Assembly: GCF_017901155.1 (NCBI RefSeq)
Contig: NZ_CP072800.1
Location: 434,001 to 498,000 of the forward strand
From: Candidatus Thiothrix anitrata
Lineage (GTDB): Bacteria > Pseudomonadota > Gammaproteobacteria > Thiotrichales > Thiotrichaceae
Length of the DNA: 64,000 bases
Direction of reading: 5' to 3'
The position numbers were made by a program, and so were the translations under genes. The notes under the pieces are model-generated. The model saw nothing but the letters and a program-made list of their open reading frames with translations, had not been told where the DNA came from and ran no database searches. Positions 1 through 8,885 of the stretch are shown piece by piece. Position 1 is the stretch's first letter; the number at the start of each line of letters is the position of its first letter.

Positions 1-1
1 C

Positions 2-949
2 ATTGGGATTGGCTTGTTATACATGCTGACCGGTACGCTGAATATGGCGGATTTGGCAGCAAGGTTGGCAGAAGTGCAATCGTCGCGCACCATGCAAGCA
101 GGCTTGGCGTTCATCGTGGTGGGGATAGGCTTGAAAATGGCAATGTTCCCGCTGCATTTGTGGTTGCCGAATGCGTATGCGTATGCACCGTCAGTGGTTT
201 CCGCGTTCATTGCGGCAACCGCTACCAAAGTGGCGGTGTACGTGCTGCTGCGTTTTCTGCTGACGATTTTCGGCGTGGCGTTTGTGTTTGAGGCGATGCA
301 GGTGCAATACCTGTTCTTGCCGCTGGCAGTCACCGCGATGCTGTTTGCCTCGGTCGTGGCGATTTTCCAGCAAGATGTGAAACGCATGTTGGCGTATTCG
401 TCGGTAGCGCAACTGGGGTATATCCTGTTGGGGATTGCGCTGGTGAATGTTACCGGCTTGACCGCGACCTTGCTGCATTTGTTTAACCATGCTTTGATGA
501 AAGGCGCGTTGTTCATGGCGTTGGGGGCAATCTGCCTGCGGGTCGGGGTTGCCACCCTTGACAGCATGGCAGGGCTGGGTAAGCAAATGCCTTGGACAAT
601 GGCGGCGTTTGTGGCAGGTGGTTTGAGCCTGATTGGCGTGCCGCTGACGGTGGGTTTCATTTCCAAATGGTATTTGATTCTGGCGACGCTGGAACGCGGC
701 TGGTGGCCGTTAACCGTAGCGATTCTGGTGGCTTCGCTATTGGCAGTGATTTACATCTGGCGCGTGGTGGAAGCGGCGTATTTCAAGGAACGCCCCGCTG
801 ATGCCAAGCCAGTGAAAGAAGCCCCGTTGGGGATGCTGATTCCGACGTGGTTGCTGGTGATTGCCAATGTGTATTTCGGGGTGCAAACCGATGTGACGGT
901 GGGCATTGCCCAAGCCGCTGCCACTAGCTTGTTGGGAGGTGCGCCATGA
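2..949 (+). CDS. Mrp/NuoM-N-type antiporter subunit D-like protein (5' truncated by window)
   Basis: Integral membrane subunit of the proton-conducting transporter family shared by Mrp antiporters, complex I (NuoL/M/N) and group 4 hydrogenases. The reading frame is open from base 2, so the true start lies outside the window. The 315 residues seen contain about eight hydrophobic segments and the family signature around DVKRMLAYSSVAQLGY, with the Lys and the SS..QLGY turn, plus LFNHALMKGALFM, the conserved His/Lys helix of the proton path. It is followed directly by two more homologues, and its stop overlaps the next start (ATGATG at 946). It likely helps exchange Na+ or K+ for H+ in the inner membrane; the transported ion cannot be read from sequence. 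Confidence 0.85.
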   Translation: MGIGLLYMLTGTLNMADLAARLAEVQSSRTMQAGLAFIVVGIGLKMAMFPLHLWLPNAYAYAPSVVSAFIAATATKVAVYVLLRFLLTIFGVAFVFEAMQVQYLFLPLAVTAMLFASVVAIFQQDVKRMLAYSSVAQLGYILLGIALVNVTGLTATLLHLFNHALMKGALFMALGAICLRVGVATLDSMAGLGKQMPWTMAAFVAGGLSLIGVPLTVGFISKWYLILATLERGWWPLTVAILVASLLAVIYIWRVVEAAYFKERPADAKPVKEAPLGMLIPTWLLVIANVYFGVQTDVTVGIAQAAATSLLGGAP

Positions 950-2421
950 TGTTGGGGCTGTCATCCGAACAACTCATGCTGTTGGCTCTCATCCTGCCCC
1001 TGTTGGGTGGGGTGGGGATTCTGTTAAGCGGGCGTTTCCCGAATGTGCGCGAAGGCGTGACATTGACCACCGCCATCGCGGTATTGCTGGTGGTGTTTAG
1101 TTTGATTCCGGCAGTGTTAGCGGGGCAACGCCCTAGCGTGACCTTGCTGGAAGTGTTGCCGGGCTTGAGCCTTGCGTTCAAACTCGAACCCTTAGGAATG
1201 CTATTTGCAGCGGTGGCAGCGTTTTTGTGGCCGATCAACTCGCTGTATTCCATCGGCTATATGCGCGGCAACCAGGAAAAACACCAGACACGCTTTTACT
1301 TCTTCTTTGCAGTGGCAATTACCGCCGCGTTGGGGATTGCGTTTGCGGGTAACTTGCTGACGCTGTTCATTTTCTACGAAGTATTGACGCTTTCGACCTT
1401 CCCTCTGGTGGCGCATAAAGGCACGGAAAAAGCCATGCAAGCCGGGCGGGTGTATCTGGGCATTTTGATTACCACCTCGATAGGCTTGCTATTGCCTGCG
1501 ATTATTTGGACATGGCAAGTCAGCGGTACATTGGATTTTGTCCCCGGCGGTATCCTGTCCGGTAAGCTGGAAGGCGGCTTGCTGCTGGTGTTGCTGTTCC
1601 TGTTTATGTTCGGGATCGGTAAAGCAGCACTCATGCCGATTCACCGTTGGTTGCCTGCGGCGATGGTAGCACCCACGCCAGTCAGTGCCTTGCTGCACGC
1701 GGTAGCGGTGGTGAAAGCCGGGGTATTCAGCGTGGTGAAAATCGTCATGTACGTGTTTGGGCTGGACACGCTGCAAACCTTGCCGAATGTGGAATGGTTG
1801 CTGTACGTCGCCGCATTTACCGTGGTGCTCGCCTCGTTAATTGCGCTGCGTCAGGATAATCTCAAGCGGCGGCTGGCGTATTCCACCATTGGGCAACTCG
1901 GTTACGTGGTATTAGCAACGGCTATCCTTGCCCCTATTTCCATCGTCGGGGCGGCGTTGCACATTGTGGCGCACGCGGTCGGCAAAATTACCTTGTTCTT
2001 TGCGGCGGGTGCCATTTATACCGCCAGCAAAAAAACCGAAGTCGGGCAACTCGACGGTATCGGCAAACGAATGCCTTGGACAATGGCAGCGTTTACCCTC
2101 GGCGCATTGTCGATGATTGGTGTGCCGCCTGCGGTGGGCTTTATTTCCAAGTGGTATATCGTAATGGGTGCGTTCCAGACCGAACAATGGCTGGCATTGG
2201 GCGCAATTGTGGTGTCGACCTTGCTGAATGCGGCGTATTTTCTGCCCATTATTTTTGCGGCATTTTTCAAAGAGGAACAACCGGGCGGTAAGGATCATGG
2301 CGAAGCCCCGTTCCCGGCAGTGCTGGCACTGTGCATTACCGCTGCGTTGACCTTTTTGCTGTTTTTGTTCCCTGATATACCGCTGGCTCTGGCGCAACAG
2401 ATTGGCGTGGAGGTGCGTTAA
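946..2421 (+). CDS. Proton-conducting transporter membrane subunit (Mrp/NuoL-M family)
   Basis: A 491-residue polytopic membrane protein, second of three antiporter-like subunits. Recognisable family parts are FIFYEVLTLSTFPLVAH (membrane Glu in the proton path), LMPIHRWLPAAMVAPTPVSALLHAVAVVKAGVF and LKRRLAYSTIGQLGYVVLA. The start overlaps the previous stop by 4 bases and its stop overlaps the next ATG (TAATGG), so the cluster is translated as one operon. The FYEVLTL and HRWLPAAM...LLHA motifs place it close to Mrp subunit A/D or NuoL-type chains, but assignment to one named subunit is not secure. Confidence 0.88.
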   Translation: MMLGLSSEQLMLLALILPLLGGVGILLSGRFPNVREGVTLTTAIAVLLVVFSLIPAVLAGQRPSVTLLEVLPGLSLAFKLEPLGMLFAAVAAFLWPINSLYSIGYMRGNQEKHQTRFYFFFAVAITAALGIAFAGNLLTLFIFYEVLTLSTFPLVAHKGTEKAMQAGRVYLGILITTSIGLLLPAIIWTWQVSGTLDFVPGGILSGKLEGGLLLVLLFLFMFGIGKAALMPIHRWLPAAMVAPTPVSALLHAVAVVKAGVFSVVKIVMYVFGLDTLQTLPNVEWLLYVAAFTVVLASLIALRQDNLKRRLAYSTIGQLGYVVLATAILAPISIVGAALHIVAHAVGKITLFFAAGAIYTASKKTEVGQLDGIGKRMPWTMAAFTLGALSMIGVPPAVGFISKWYIVMGAFQTEQWLALGAIVVSTLLNAAYFLPIIFAAFFKEEQPGGKDHGEAPFPAVLALCITAALTFLLFLFPDIPLALAQQIGVEVR

Positions 2422-2687
2422 TGGATAACGAATCCAATAAACATTGGCTGTATCGCAAAAAAAACCTGCCAACCTTGTGGGGAATCCAGATAGCGATTCT
2501 GGTGCTGGCGGTATTGCCGGAATTTTTTGTGCATCATCACCCCCACTTCGAGCAACAAGGCATTGGCATGGATGCCACTTGGGGCTTTTTCGCGTGGTAT
2601 GGCTTTTTGACCTGTACCGCGATGGTAGTCGGGGCAAAATTGCTGGGCATTTTCCTCAAGCGCAAGGATACCTATTACGATGACTGA
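2421..2687 (+). CDS. Small two-helix membrane protein of the antiporter operon
   Basis: An 88-residue protein with a charged N-terminus, a hydrophobic segment at about residues 20-36 (GIQIAILVLAVLPEFFV), a His-rich HHHPHFEQ loop and a second helix at about 52-78, ending in a charged tail. It shares one base with the upstream stop and overlaps the downstream subunit by 8 bases. That tight coupling suggests an accessory or assembly subunit of the antiporter. No family was recognised with certainty. The position between two large antiporter subunits is the main evidence that it is real. Confidence 0.75.
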   Translation: MDNESNKHWLYRKKNLPTLWGIQIAILVLAVLPEFFVHHHPHFEQQGIGMDATWGFFAWYGFLTCTAMVVGAKLLGIFLKRKDTYYDD

Positions 2688-4383
2688 AATGCTTGGCTCA
2701 ATGCTGTTACCACCGGGGCTGGTGTTGATCATTGGCGCGTTTTTGCTGCCCTTGGTGGAAGGCAAGTTACGCGCTGCCTTGGTACTGACCCTGCCATTGC
2801 TGACGCTGGCGTTGGTGTGGCTGATTCCTGATGGCAATCATGTGCAGATTGCGTTTCTGGATTACAGCTTGCAGCCGGTGAATTCGACCGCCGAGGGCAG
2901 ACTGTTTGCCACGATATTTTCGATTATGGCGTTTGCGGGTGGTTTGTACGCGCTGAAAACGGCTACCTTGACCGAATTGAGTGCCGCATTTGCTTATGCC
3001 GGTTCGGCGATTGGGGTGACGTTTGCGGGCGATTTAATCACGCTGTTCATTTTCTGGGAAATGATGGCACTGGGTTCCACGATGGTGCTGTGGGCAAACA
3101 CGGCAGCTAATCCCAAGGCGTATAAGGCAAGTATCCGTTACTTGCTGGTACATCTGTTGGGCGGCGTGGTGCTAATGAGCGGAATTGCGGCGTATGTGTT
3201 TGAAACCGGCTCGACCGCGTTTACCGCGATGCAGGCGGATAGCGTCGCCACTTGGCTGATTTTGGCAGGTTTTTTGGTAAATGCCGGTGCGCCGCCGTTA
3301 TCGGCATGGATTGCGGATGCTTACCCCGAAGCCAGCCCCAGTGGCATGGTATTTCTGTCGGCATTTACCACCAAAACGGCGGTATTCGTGCTGCTGGTGG
3401 GCTTCGCCGGTACCGAAATCCTGATTTACATCGGGTTGTACATGGTGTTCTACGGGATTATTTACGCACTCTTGGAAAACGATATGCGCCGCATTTTGGC
3501 GTATAGCATTGTCAATCAGGTCGGTTTCATGGTGACAGCGATTGGGATTGGCTCGGAAATGGCGTTGAATGGCGCGGCGGCACATGCTTTCGCCCACATT
3601 ATTTACAAGGCGTTGCTGCTCATGTCGGCGGGCAGTGTGTTGCTCATGACCAGCAAGCGCAAGTGTACTGAGTTGGGCGGTTTGTTCCAGAGTATGCCAG
3701 TGACGGCGATCAATGGCATTGTTGGCGCATTGGCGATTTCGGCGTTCCCTTTCACCTCCGGGTTTGTGACCAAATCGCTGGAAACCTCAGCAGCCGCTTA
3801 CGAGGGGCTGGTGTTCGTGTGGTTCATGTTGCTGGCGGCATCAGCCGGGGTATTCCTGCACGCGGGGATCAAATTCCCGTGGTTTGTGTTTTTCCAGAAA
3901 GATTCGGGAATGCGCCCACCTGATCCGGCAGCGAATATGCGTTGGGCAATGTGGTTGTTTTCGTTCCTGTGCATTGCGATTGGGGTATATCCGCAGGCGT
4001 TGTACAGCATTCTGCCCTATGCGGTGGATTATCAGCCGTATACCGTTGATCACTTGGTAACGCAATTCCAGTTACTGCTGTTCGCCGGGTTTGCGTTCTT
4101 TGTGTTGCTACCGATGATGAAACGCACCTTGACCATCAGCTTGGATTTTGACTGGTTCTATCGCCGTTTTGCCAAGGTGGTGGGTGATGAATTCAGTGTC
4201 AAAACCGGTAAGGCATTTGATCGGCTGGAAACGCAAGTGCGGGGTGGAGCAACCGGATTCATCCAACGTTTGCACCGCCATCACGGGCCGCAGGGAATTT
4301 TGGCGCGGACATGGCCAAGTGGCGCGATGGTGTTGTGGGTGGCAGTGATGTTGGTGGCTTCGCTGGTGTTGTATTACGTGTAG
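2680..4383 (+). CDS. Na(+)/H(+) antiporter subunit D-like protein
   Basis: A 567-residue, third NuoL/M/N-type membrane subunit. LITLFIFWEMMALGSTMVLWA matches the conserved Glu-containing helix, NDMRRILAYSIVNQVGFMV the LAYS..Q.GF signature, and AHAFAHIIYKALLLMSAG the His/Lys helix. Compared with its two neighbours it has a longer soluble C-terminal stretch (about residues 480-550, DFDWFYRRFAKVVGDEF...) followed by a final helix. It is last in the operon; about 100 bases without an obvious strong hairpin separate it from the next gene. It presumably works in one membrane complex with the preceding subunits. Confidence 0.87.
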   Translation: MTEMLGSMLLPPGLVLIIGAFLLPLVEGKLRAALVLTLPLLTLALVWLIPDGNHVQIAFLDYSLQPVNSTAEGRLFATIFSIMAFAGGLYALKTATLTELSAAFAYAGSAIGVTFAGDLITLFIFWEMMALGSTMVLWANTAANPKAYKASIRYLLVHLLGGVVLMSGIAAYVFETGSTAFTAMQADSVATWLILAGFLVNAGAPPLSAWIADAYPEASPSGMVFLSAFTTKTAVFVLLVGFAGTEILIYIGLYMVFYGIIYALLENDMRRILAYSIVNQVGFMVTAIGIGSEMALNGAAAHAFAHIIYKALLLMSAGSVLLMTSKRKCTELGGLFQSMPVTAINGIVGALAISAFPFTSGFVTKSLETSAAAYEGLVFVWFMLLAASAGVFLHAGIKFPWFVFFQKDSGMRPPDPAANMRWAMWLFSFLCIAIGVYPQALYSILPYAVDYQPYTVDHLVTQFQLLLFAGFAFFVLLPMMKRTLTISLDFDWFYRRFAKVVGDEFSVKTGKAFDRLETQVRGGATGFIQRLHRHHGPQGILARTWPSGAMVLWVAVMLVASLVLYYV

Positions 4384-4483
4384 CTAGGTAGCATTTCCAA
4401 CCTTGCCGCAAACATTACGGATAAACCGGAATACCACTCTGTGCTAACCTCCAAGACTCTACACCATCAGCGAGGATGCACGA

Positions 4484-5836
4484 ATGCTCAAGACCAAACC
4501 ATCACTTACCGCCCAAGTCGTCATTGCCATGTTACTTGGCATTGCCGTCGGCTTACTCCTCAATGTCAGCGGGTTAAATACCGCTGGCAGTTTTGTGAAT
4601 GAATACATCGTCAATGGCTTATTCAAAGCCGTCGGCACCTTGTTCATCAATGCGCTGAAAATGCTGGTTGTACCGCTGGTATTGTTCTCGCTGATTTGCG
4701 GCGTGTGCGGCATTGGCAACCTCAGCACCTTGGGGCGCGTCGGCGCGAAATCCTTCGGTTTGTATTTATTCACCACCGCGATAGCCGTCGCCACTGCCGT
4801 CATTTTCGCGCTGACCGCAGGCATTGGGCAAGGGATGCAAGCCAGTACCGATGCTGCTTTCACCGGCAAAGAAGCCCCGCCACTGCTGGACGTATTCACC
4901 AATATTGTTCCCACCAACCCGATTAATGCAATGGCAAACGGGGAAATGTTGCAGGTAATTTTCTTCGCGATTCTCGCCGGAATCAGCATCCTCATGGTCG
5001 GTAAAAAAGCCAAACCACTGATTGAAGGCGCGGAACTCGCCAACGAAGTCATGATGAAAATGGTCAGCATTGTGATGGCAGCAGCCCCCTACGCCGTGTT
5101 CGCACTGATTGCCAAAGCAATGGCGGAACTGGGTTTTGAATTACTCAGCGTCCTTATTGGTTACGTGCTGGTGTTGGTCGCCGCACTGATGTTCCATTTA
5201 TTCGGCACACTGATGCTGCTGTTGAAAGTACTCACGGGGCTTAGCCCGCTGCGCTTTATCAGCAAGATGCGCAATGTGCAGGTCTTCGCCTTCAGCACTG
5301 CCAGTTCTAACGCCACCATTCCTGTCACCTTGCGTACTGTCACCGAACGCTTGGGAGTCAACAATTCCGTCGCCTCCTTCACCGTACCGTTTGGCGCGAC
5401 CATCAATATGGATGGCACGGCAATTATGCAAGGCGTGGCAACCGTATTTATTGCGCATGTGTACGGTATTGACCTGAGTGTCAGCGATTACCTCGTGGTG
5501 ATTGCAATGGCGGTATTGGCTTCGATTGGCACGGCAGGTGTGCCGGGCGTGGGGCTGATTATGCTGTCAATGGTGTTTGTGCAAGTCGGCTTGCCAGTGG
5601 AAGGTATCGGCTTGATTCTGGGCGTTGATCGCTTGCTGGATATGATCCGCACCGCTGTGAATGTGTCGGGCGATGCCACCGTATCAGTAATTGTGGCGAA
5701 AAGTGAAGGCAAGTTAGACACCAGTGTTTACAACGACCCAATGGCGGGCGTTACCACGGGTGACATTGTGCTGGATGCAGCCACCGAGCGCGAGTTAGCG
5801 GAAGTGGTGGCAAGTACGCACGCCCGTAAAGATTAG
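4484..5836 (+). CDS. Dicarboxylate/amino acid:cation symporter (DAACS/SDF family)
   Basis: A 450-residue secondary transporter of the inner membrane that imports C4-dicarboxylates or acidic amino acids with Na+ or H+. Family motifs are clear: a serine-rich re-entrant loop (STASSNATIPVT, about residues 270-281), the cation-binding NMDGTAIMQG (about 309-318), the GTAGVPG re-entrant hairpin 2 and the substrate-binding helix GVDRLLDMIRTAVNVSGD. Length is normal for GltP/DctA relatives. It stands alone, followed at once by a hairpin terminator. Whether it prefers glutamate, aspartate or succinate is not resolved. Confidence 0.93.
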   Translation: MLKTKPSLTAQVVIAMLLGIAVGLLLNVSGLNTAGSFVNEYIVNGLFKAVGTLFINALKMLVVPLVLFSLICGVCGIGNLSTLGRVGAKSFGLYLFTTAIAVATAVIFALTAGIGQGMQASTDAAFTGKEAPPLLDVFTNIVPTNPINAMANGEMLQVIFFAILAGISILMVGKKAKPLIEGAELANEVMMKMVSIVMAAAPYAVFALIAKAMAELGFELLSVLIGYVLVLVAALMFHLFGTLMLLLKVLTGLSPLRFISKMRNVQVFAFSTASSNATIPVTLRTVTERLGVNNSVASFTVPFGATINMDGTAIMQGVATVFIAHVYGIDLSVSDYLVVIAMAVLASIGTAGVPGVGLIMLSMVFVQVGLPVEGIGLILGVDRLLDMIRTAVNVSGDATVSVIVAKSEGKLDTSVYNDPMAGVTTGDIVLDAATERELAEVVASTHARKD

Positions 5837-5848
5837 CACTGACTTTTG

Positions 5849-5868
5849 GAGGGAGCTTATGCTCCCTC
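5849..5868 (+). terminator. Rho-independent terminator after the DAACS symporter gene
   Basis: A perfect 8-bp stem (GAGGGAGC/GCTCCCTC) with a TTAT loop lies 13 bases after the symporter stop and is followed by ATTTTC. It ends 4 bases before the converging mgtE stop codon. The T tract is short, so termination strength is uncertain. Confidence 0.75.
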
Positions 5869-5872
5869 ATTT

Positions 5873-7228
5873 TCACAGCAGCAATAGCGTTGCCAAGCCC
5901 AAAAAGCTCATAAAGCCCACCACATCCGTCACCGTAGTCAAAATCACCGACCCTGACAATGCCGGATCAATTCCCATGCGATTCATCACCAACGGTACGG
6001 ATATGCCCGCCACCGCCGCCGCAAAATGGTTAATGATCATGGCACAACCCAATACCAAGGCAATGGTCGACTCCTGAAACCACACCCAGGCAATCGCCCC
6101 AACCACCACCGACCACACCAGACCATTAATCCCCGCGATGCTAATTTCCTTCAGTGCCAACCAACGGGTATTCGCACTGCTGATTTGCCCCAACGCCAAC
6201 CCGCGAATCGCCAACGTTAACGTTTGACTGCCCGCAATCCCGCCCATGCTGGCAACAATCGGCATAAGTACTGCCAACGCCACCACCTTTTCCAAGGTCG
6301 CCTCAAACTGCCCAATGACCCATGATGCCAAAAAAGCCGTCATTAAATTAATCCCCAACCAAAACATACGCCGCCGTGCAGAGGGAATAATCGGGGCAAA
6401 TAAATCCTCGTTTTCGTCTAAACCCGCCATGTGCATGACTTGGTGATCGGCTTGCTCACGCACAATATCCAGCGCATCACCAACGGTAATCCGTCCAATC
6501 AGCTTATTATCAGCATCCACCACCGCCAGTGATTCGACTTCACGGTTTTCAAACCAATCGACCCAATCTTCACTTAAACCGCGCACCTCCACTTTGTCAG
6601 CATCTGCCTGCATAACATCCAACACCAGCCGGTCATCAGGTGCGGTTAATAAACGGCGTAACGACAGCTTTCCTTGATAATAGCCCGCACGATCAACCAC
6701 CATTAAGCCATCGGTATAAGGCGGCAACTCATCCAAACGCTTGAGGTAACGCGCCACCACCTCCAGCGTCACATCCGCACGGACAGCGATCCACTCGGTA
6801 TCCATGTAACGCCCGGCGGAATCTTCTGGCCATGCCATGCGCTGCTCAATCGCCACGCGCTCATCCATGCTAAGGGAACGTAACACCGCATCCGCCAATT
6901 CATCCGACACCGATTCCAGCACATCCACCAGCTCATCATCGTCCATCGCACTAATGGCAAGCACAGCACTGGCTTCTGGCAAATCCTCCAACAGGTTATT
7001 GCGCACCCCGTCATCCATTTCCTCCAACACAGCGGCTTGACACGCACTGGGAATCAACTCCCACACGTATTGACGCTGGCGTGACGGCAGAGATTCCAGT
7101 AAATCTGCCACTTTCGCTTCATCCTGATCGTGCAAAAATGCGCGAATCCCCGCCGCATCGTGCCGACTGTGCAATTTCATGACCAAGGCAATCGGGTCAA
7201 AGGCTTTTTCAGTTATTGGCTGTGTCAT
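5873..7228 (-). CDS. mgtE: Magnesium transporter MgtE
   Basis: Mg2+ channel of the inner membrane, 451 residues as usual for the family. An acidic N-terminal helical domain (about residues 10-130, with repeats such as LLEDLPEASAVLAISAMDDDELVDVLES) is followed by a CBS pair (about 140-265), a linker and the membrane domain from about 285. The pore region motif MPIVASMGGIAGSQTLTLAIRGLALG is present. It starts 2 bases after the mscS-type gene stop, so the two are one minus-strand operon. In this family gating is by Mg2+ binding to the cytoplasmic domains. Confidence 0.95.
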   Translation of the reverse strand: MTQPITEKAFDPIALVMKLHSRHDAAGIRAFLHDQDEAKVADLLESLPSRQRQYVWELIPSACQAAVLEEMDDGVRNNLLEDLPEASAVLAISAMDDDELVDVLESVSDELADAVLRSLSMDERVAIEQRMAWPEDSAGRYMDTEWIAVRADVTLEVVARYLKRLDELPPYTDGLMVVDRAGYYQGKLSLRRLLTAPDDRLVLDVMQADADKVEVRGLSEDWVDWFENREVESLAVVDADNKLIGRITVGDALDIVREQADHQVMHMAGLDENEDLFAPIIPSARRRMFWLGINLMTAFLASWVIGQFEATLEKVVALAVLMPIVASMGGIAGSQTLTLAIRGLALGQISSANTRWLALKEISIAGINGLVWSVVVGAIAWVWFQESTIALVLGCAMIINHFAAAVAGISVPLVMNRMGIDPALSGSVILTTVTDVVGFMSFLGLATLLLL

Positions 7229-7230
7229 GA

Positions 7231-8733
7231 TTAATCCTTAATCAGTTTGGTAAGGCACTCCGGCGCGATACTGCGCAAATGCAAATCGCGCTGCGGGTAA
7301 GGGATCTCAATGCCATGCTCACGGAATTTTTCCCAAATTCGCACCATCACCGCACTTTTCACATTCGCACAACCGTTCATCGGGTCACTGACCCAAATAC
7401 GTTGCTCCAAGTCCACCGAATTGTCGCCAAAGCCTTTCAACAAGCAGACTGGTGTAGGCGATTTCAGCACTCTAGGGGTTTCTTGTGCGGCTTCGATACA
7501 CAACGCCATCGCCTTTTTAACATCACTTTGGTAATGCACCCCAATCGGAATTTTCAAGCGCACATTGGTGTCACTGTATGACCAGTTTTCCACCTGATGA
7601 TTGATCAGCTCGTCATTGGGAATCAAATACTCAATGCCATCACGGGTAATCATCGACACATACCGCGCACTCAGGCTATTCACCCGCCCGTAACGCCCGC
7701 TGTAAACAATGGTATCCCCCGGTTTAATCGACTTATCCATGAGCAAAATAATGCCCGCAATCAAGTTGGAAAAGACCTTCTGCAAGCCCAAACCAATCCC
7801 GACCGCGATTGCCCCACCGAATACCGCAAATGTAGTCAAATTCACCCCGACGGCATTCAACCCAAACAAAAACGCCAACATCAACAAGGTAAATTTAGAA
7901 ATTTTCGCCAGCAATGCCTGTGCGGACACACTCAAATTCCGATTATTGTGCAAGGTGCGCTCAATCATGCTCGCCACGACCAACGCCAGCCACACAAACA
8001 CCGCTACCGATAACGTCGAAGTAATAATGTCATACAAATTGAGGGAGTCTTTTTCTGTCCCGATTTTTATGCTTTCTAACCACTCGATCACCTTGGGCAA
8101 ATAACCCAGCATGGCTAATGCGGTCACACCCCAAATAAACGTCGCCACCGAACGGCTAATCGTTGGGTTACTAATGAAAGCCGATGCCAAGCGAATCAAT
8201 GCCCAAGCAATCGCCAGATTATTCACCGTGGTAATAATCAGATACGGCTTTGCCAGCACCTCATAAACCACAATCAGAAAACTGGTCCAAAACACCAACA
8301 ACAACGGAAATGCCAAACGCCGCAGCAAGCGATACAGTAAATTTTGCAACCGGAATTGTTCAACCGTCTGCGCCAAAAAGCGACGCCGCACCCATTGACT
8401 CGCGTACACCGCCAACACCAGCCCAAGGATCGCCAAACCGTACTGCACTATGCGCTCCAGGGTGAACACATGCGTCATCACCCAATCCTGCACCGTGCCG
8501 GTTTCAATCAGGTCTTTACTGGTTTCGAGCAATTCCTTGCTGGTTTCTAGCAAATCTTTGTCTTTTTCTTCAGCCACATTGCACTCATTCATCACCCCAG
8601 AAGCGTCAGATAATAGTGAACTCGCTCGCGAGAGTCTAATTTCGCTGACACCAACAACCCCATGCGCTTCGTTTTCCCCCAGCATAATTTTGCCTAATGT
8701 GGTAGCATCAAACGCAAACCCGTAATGCACCAT
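7231..8733 (-). CDS. Mechanosensitive ion channel, MscS family
   Basis: A membrane channel that opens on hypo-osmotic shock and releases solutes. After a polar N-terminus with an ETSKELLETSKDLIET repeat there are several helices, then the MscS core: FAVFGGAIAVGIGLGLQKVFSNLIAGIILL (TM3, with the alternating Gly/Ala pattern) and KPGDTI..SGRYGRVNSLSARYVSMITRDG (beta domain). The ATG at 8733 gives 500 residues and lies in the loop of a 9-bp inverted repeat. An internal ATG at 8592 (MNECNVAEE) behind GGGGTG is an alternative start. It is coupled to mgtE and divergent from the kamA-sucrose cluster, which fits an osmotic-stress theme. Confidence 0.9.
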   Translation of the reverse strand: MVHYGFAFDATTLGKIMLGENEAHGVVGVSEIRLSRASSLLSDASGVMNECNVAEEKDKDLLETSKELLETSKDLIETGTVQDWVMTHVFTLERIVQYGLAILGLVLAVYASQWVRRRFLAQTVEQFRLQNLLYRLLRRLAFPLLLVFWTSFLIVVYEVLAKPYLIITTVNNLAIAWALIRLASAFISNPTISRSVATFIWGVTALAMLGYLPKVIEWLESIKIGTEKDSLNLYDIITSTLSVAVFVWLALVVASMIERTLHNNRNLSVSAQALLAKISKFTLLMLAFLFGLNAVGVNLTTFAVFGGAIAVGIGLGLQKVFSNLIAGIILLMDKSIKPGDTIVYSGRYGRVNSLSARYVSMITRDGIEYLIPNDELINHQVENWSYSDTNVRLKIPIGVHYQSDVKKAMALCIEAAQETPRVLKSPTPVCLLKGFGDNSVDLEQRIWVSDPMNGCANVKSAVMVRIWEKFREHGIEIPYPQRDLHLRSIAPECLTKLIKD

Positions 8734-8746
8734 TTCCGTGCATTAC
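8722..8746. promoter_or_regulatory. 9-bp perfect inverted repeat over the mscS-family start codon
   Basis: GTAATGCAC and its exact reverse complement GTGCATTAC are separated by 7 bases that contain the possible ATG of the channel gene (8731-8733). It could be a repressor operator in the divergent mscS/kamA intergenic region, or an mRNA hairpin limiting translation from that ATG. Both roles are inference; the symmetry is seen directly. Confidence 0.5.
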
Positions 8747-8885
8747 TACCCACCCTATTCCTTCGGCACATCCTGAGCTTACTCCCTCATAAGGGTGTGT
8801 CTTTCGCCGGATATTGGCTCACAACCGGTATCTGTTTGCTTTCAAATGCCCATTCATTACGGGTATTACGCAGAGGAGAGTTGTT

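Noticed and set aside
1912-2637. 241-codon open frame on the minus strand within the antiporter operon
   Set aside because: It lies opposite clear transporter genes, is rich in His/Arg/Gln as expected of an antisense frame, and has no family features.
4459-5070. 203-codon minus-strand frame opposite the symporter
   Set aside because: Fully antisense to a well-recognised gene; composition is that of a mirror frame.
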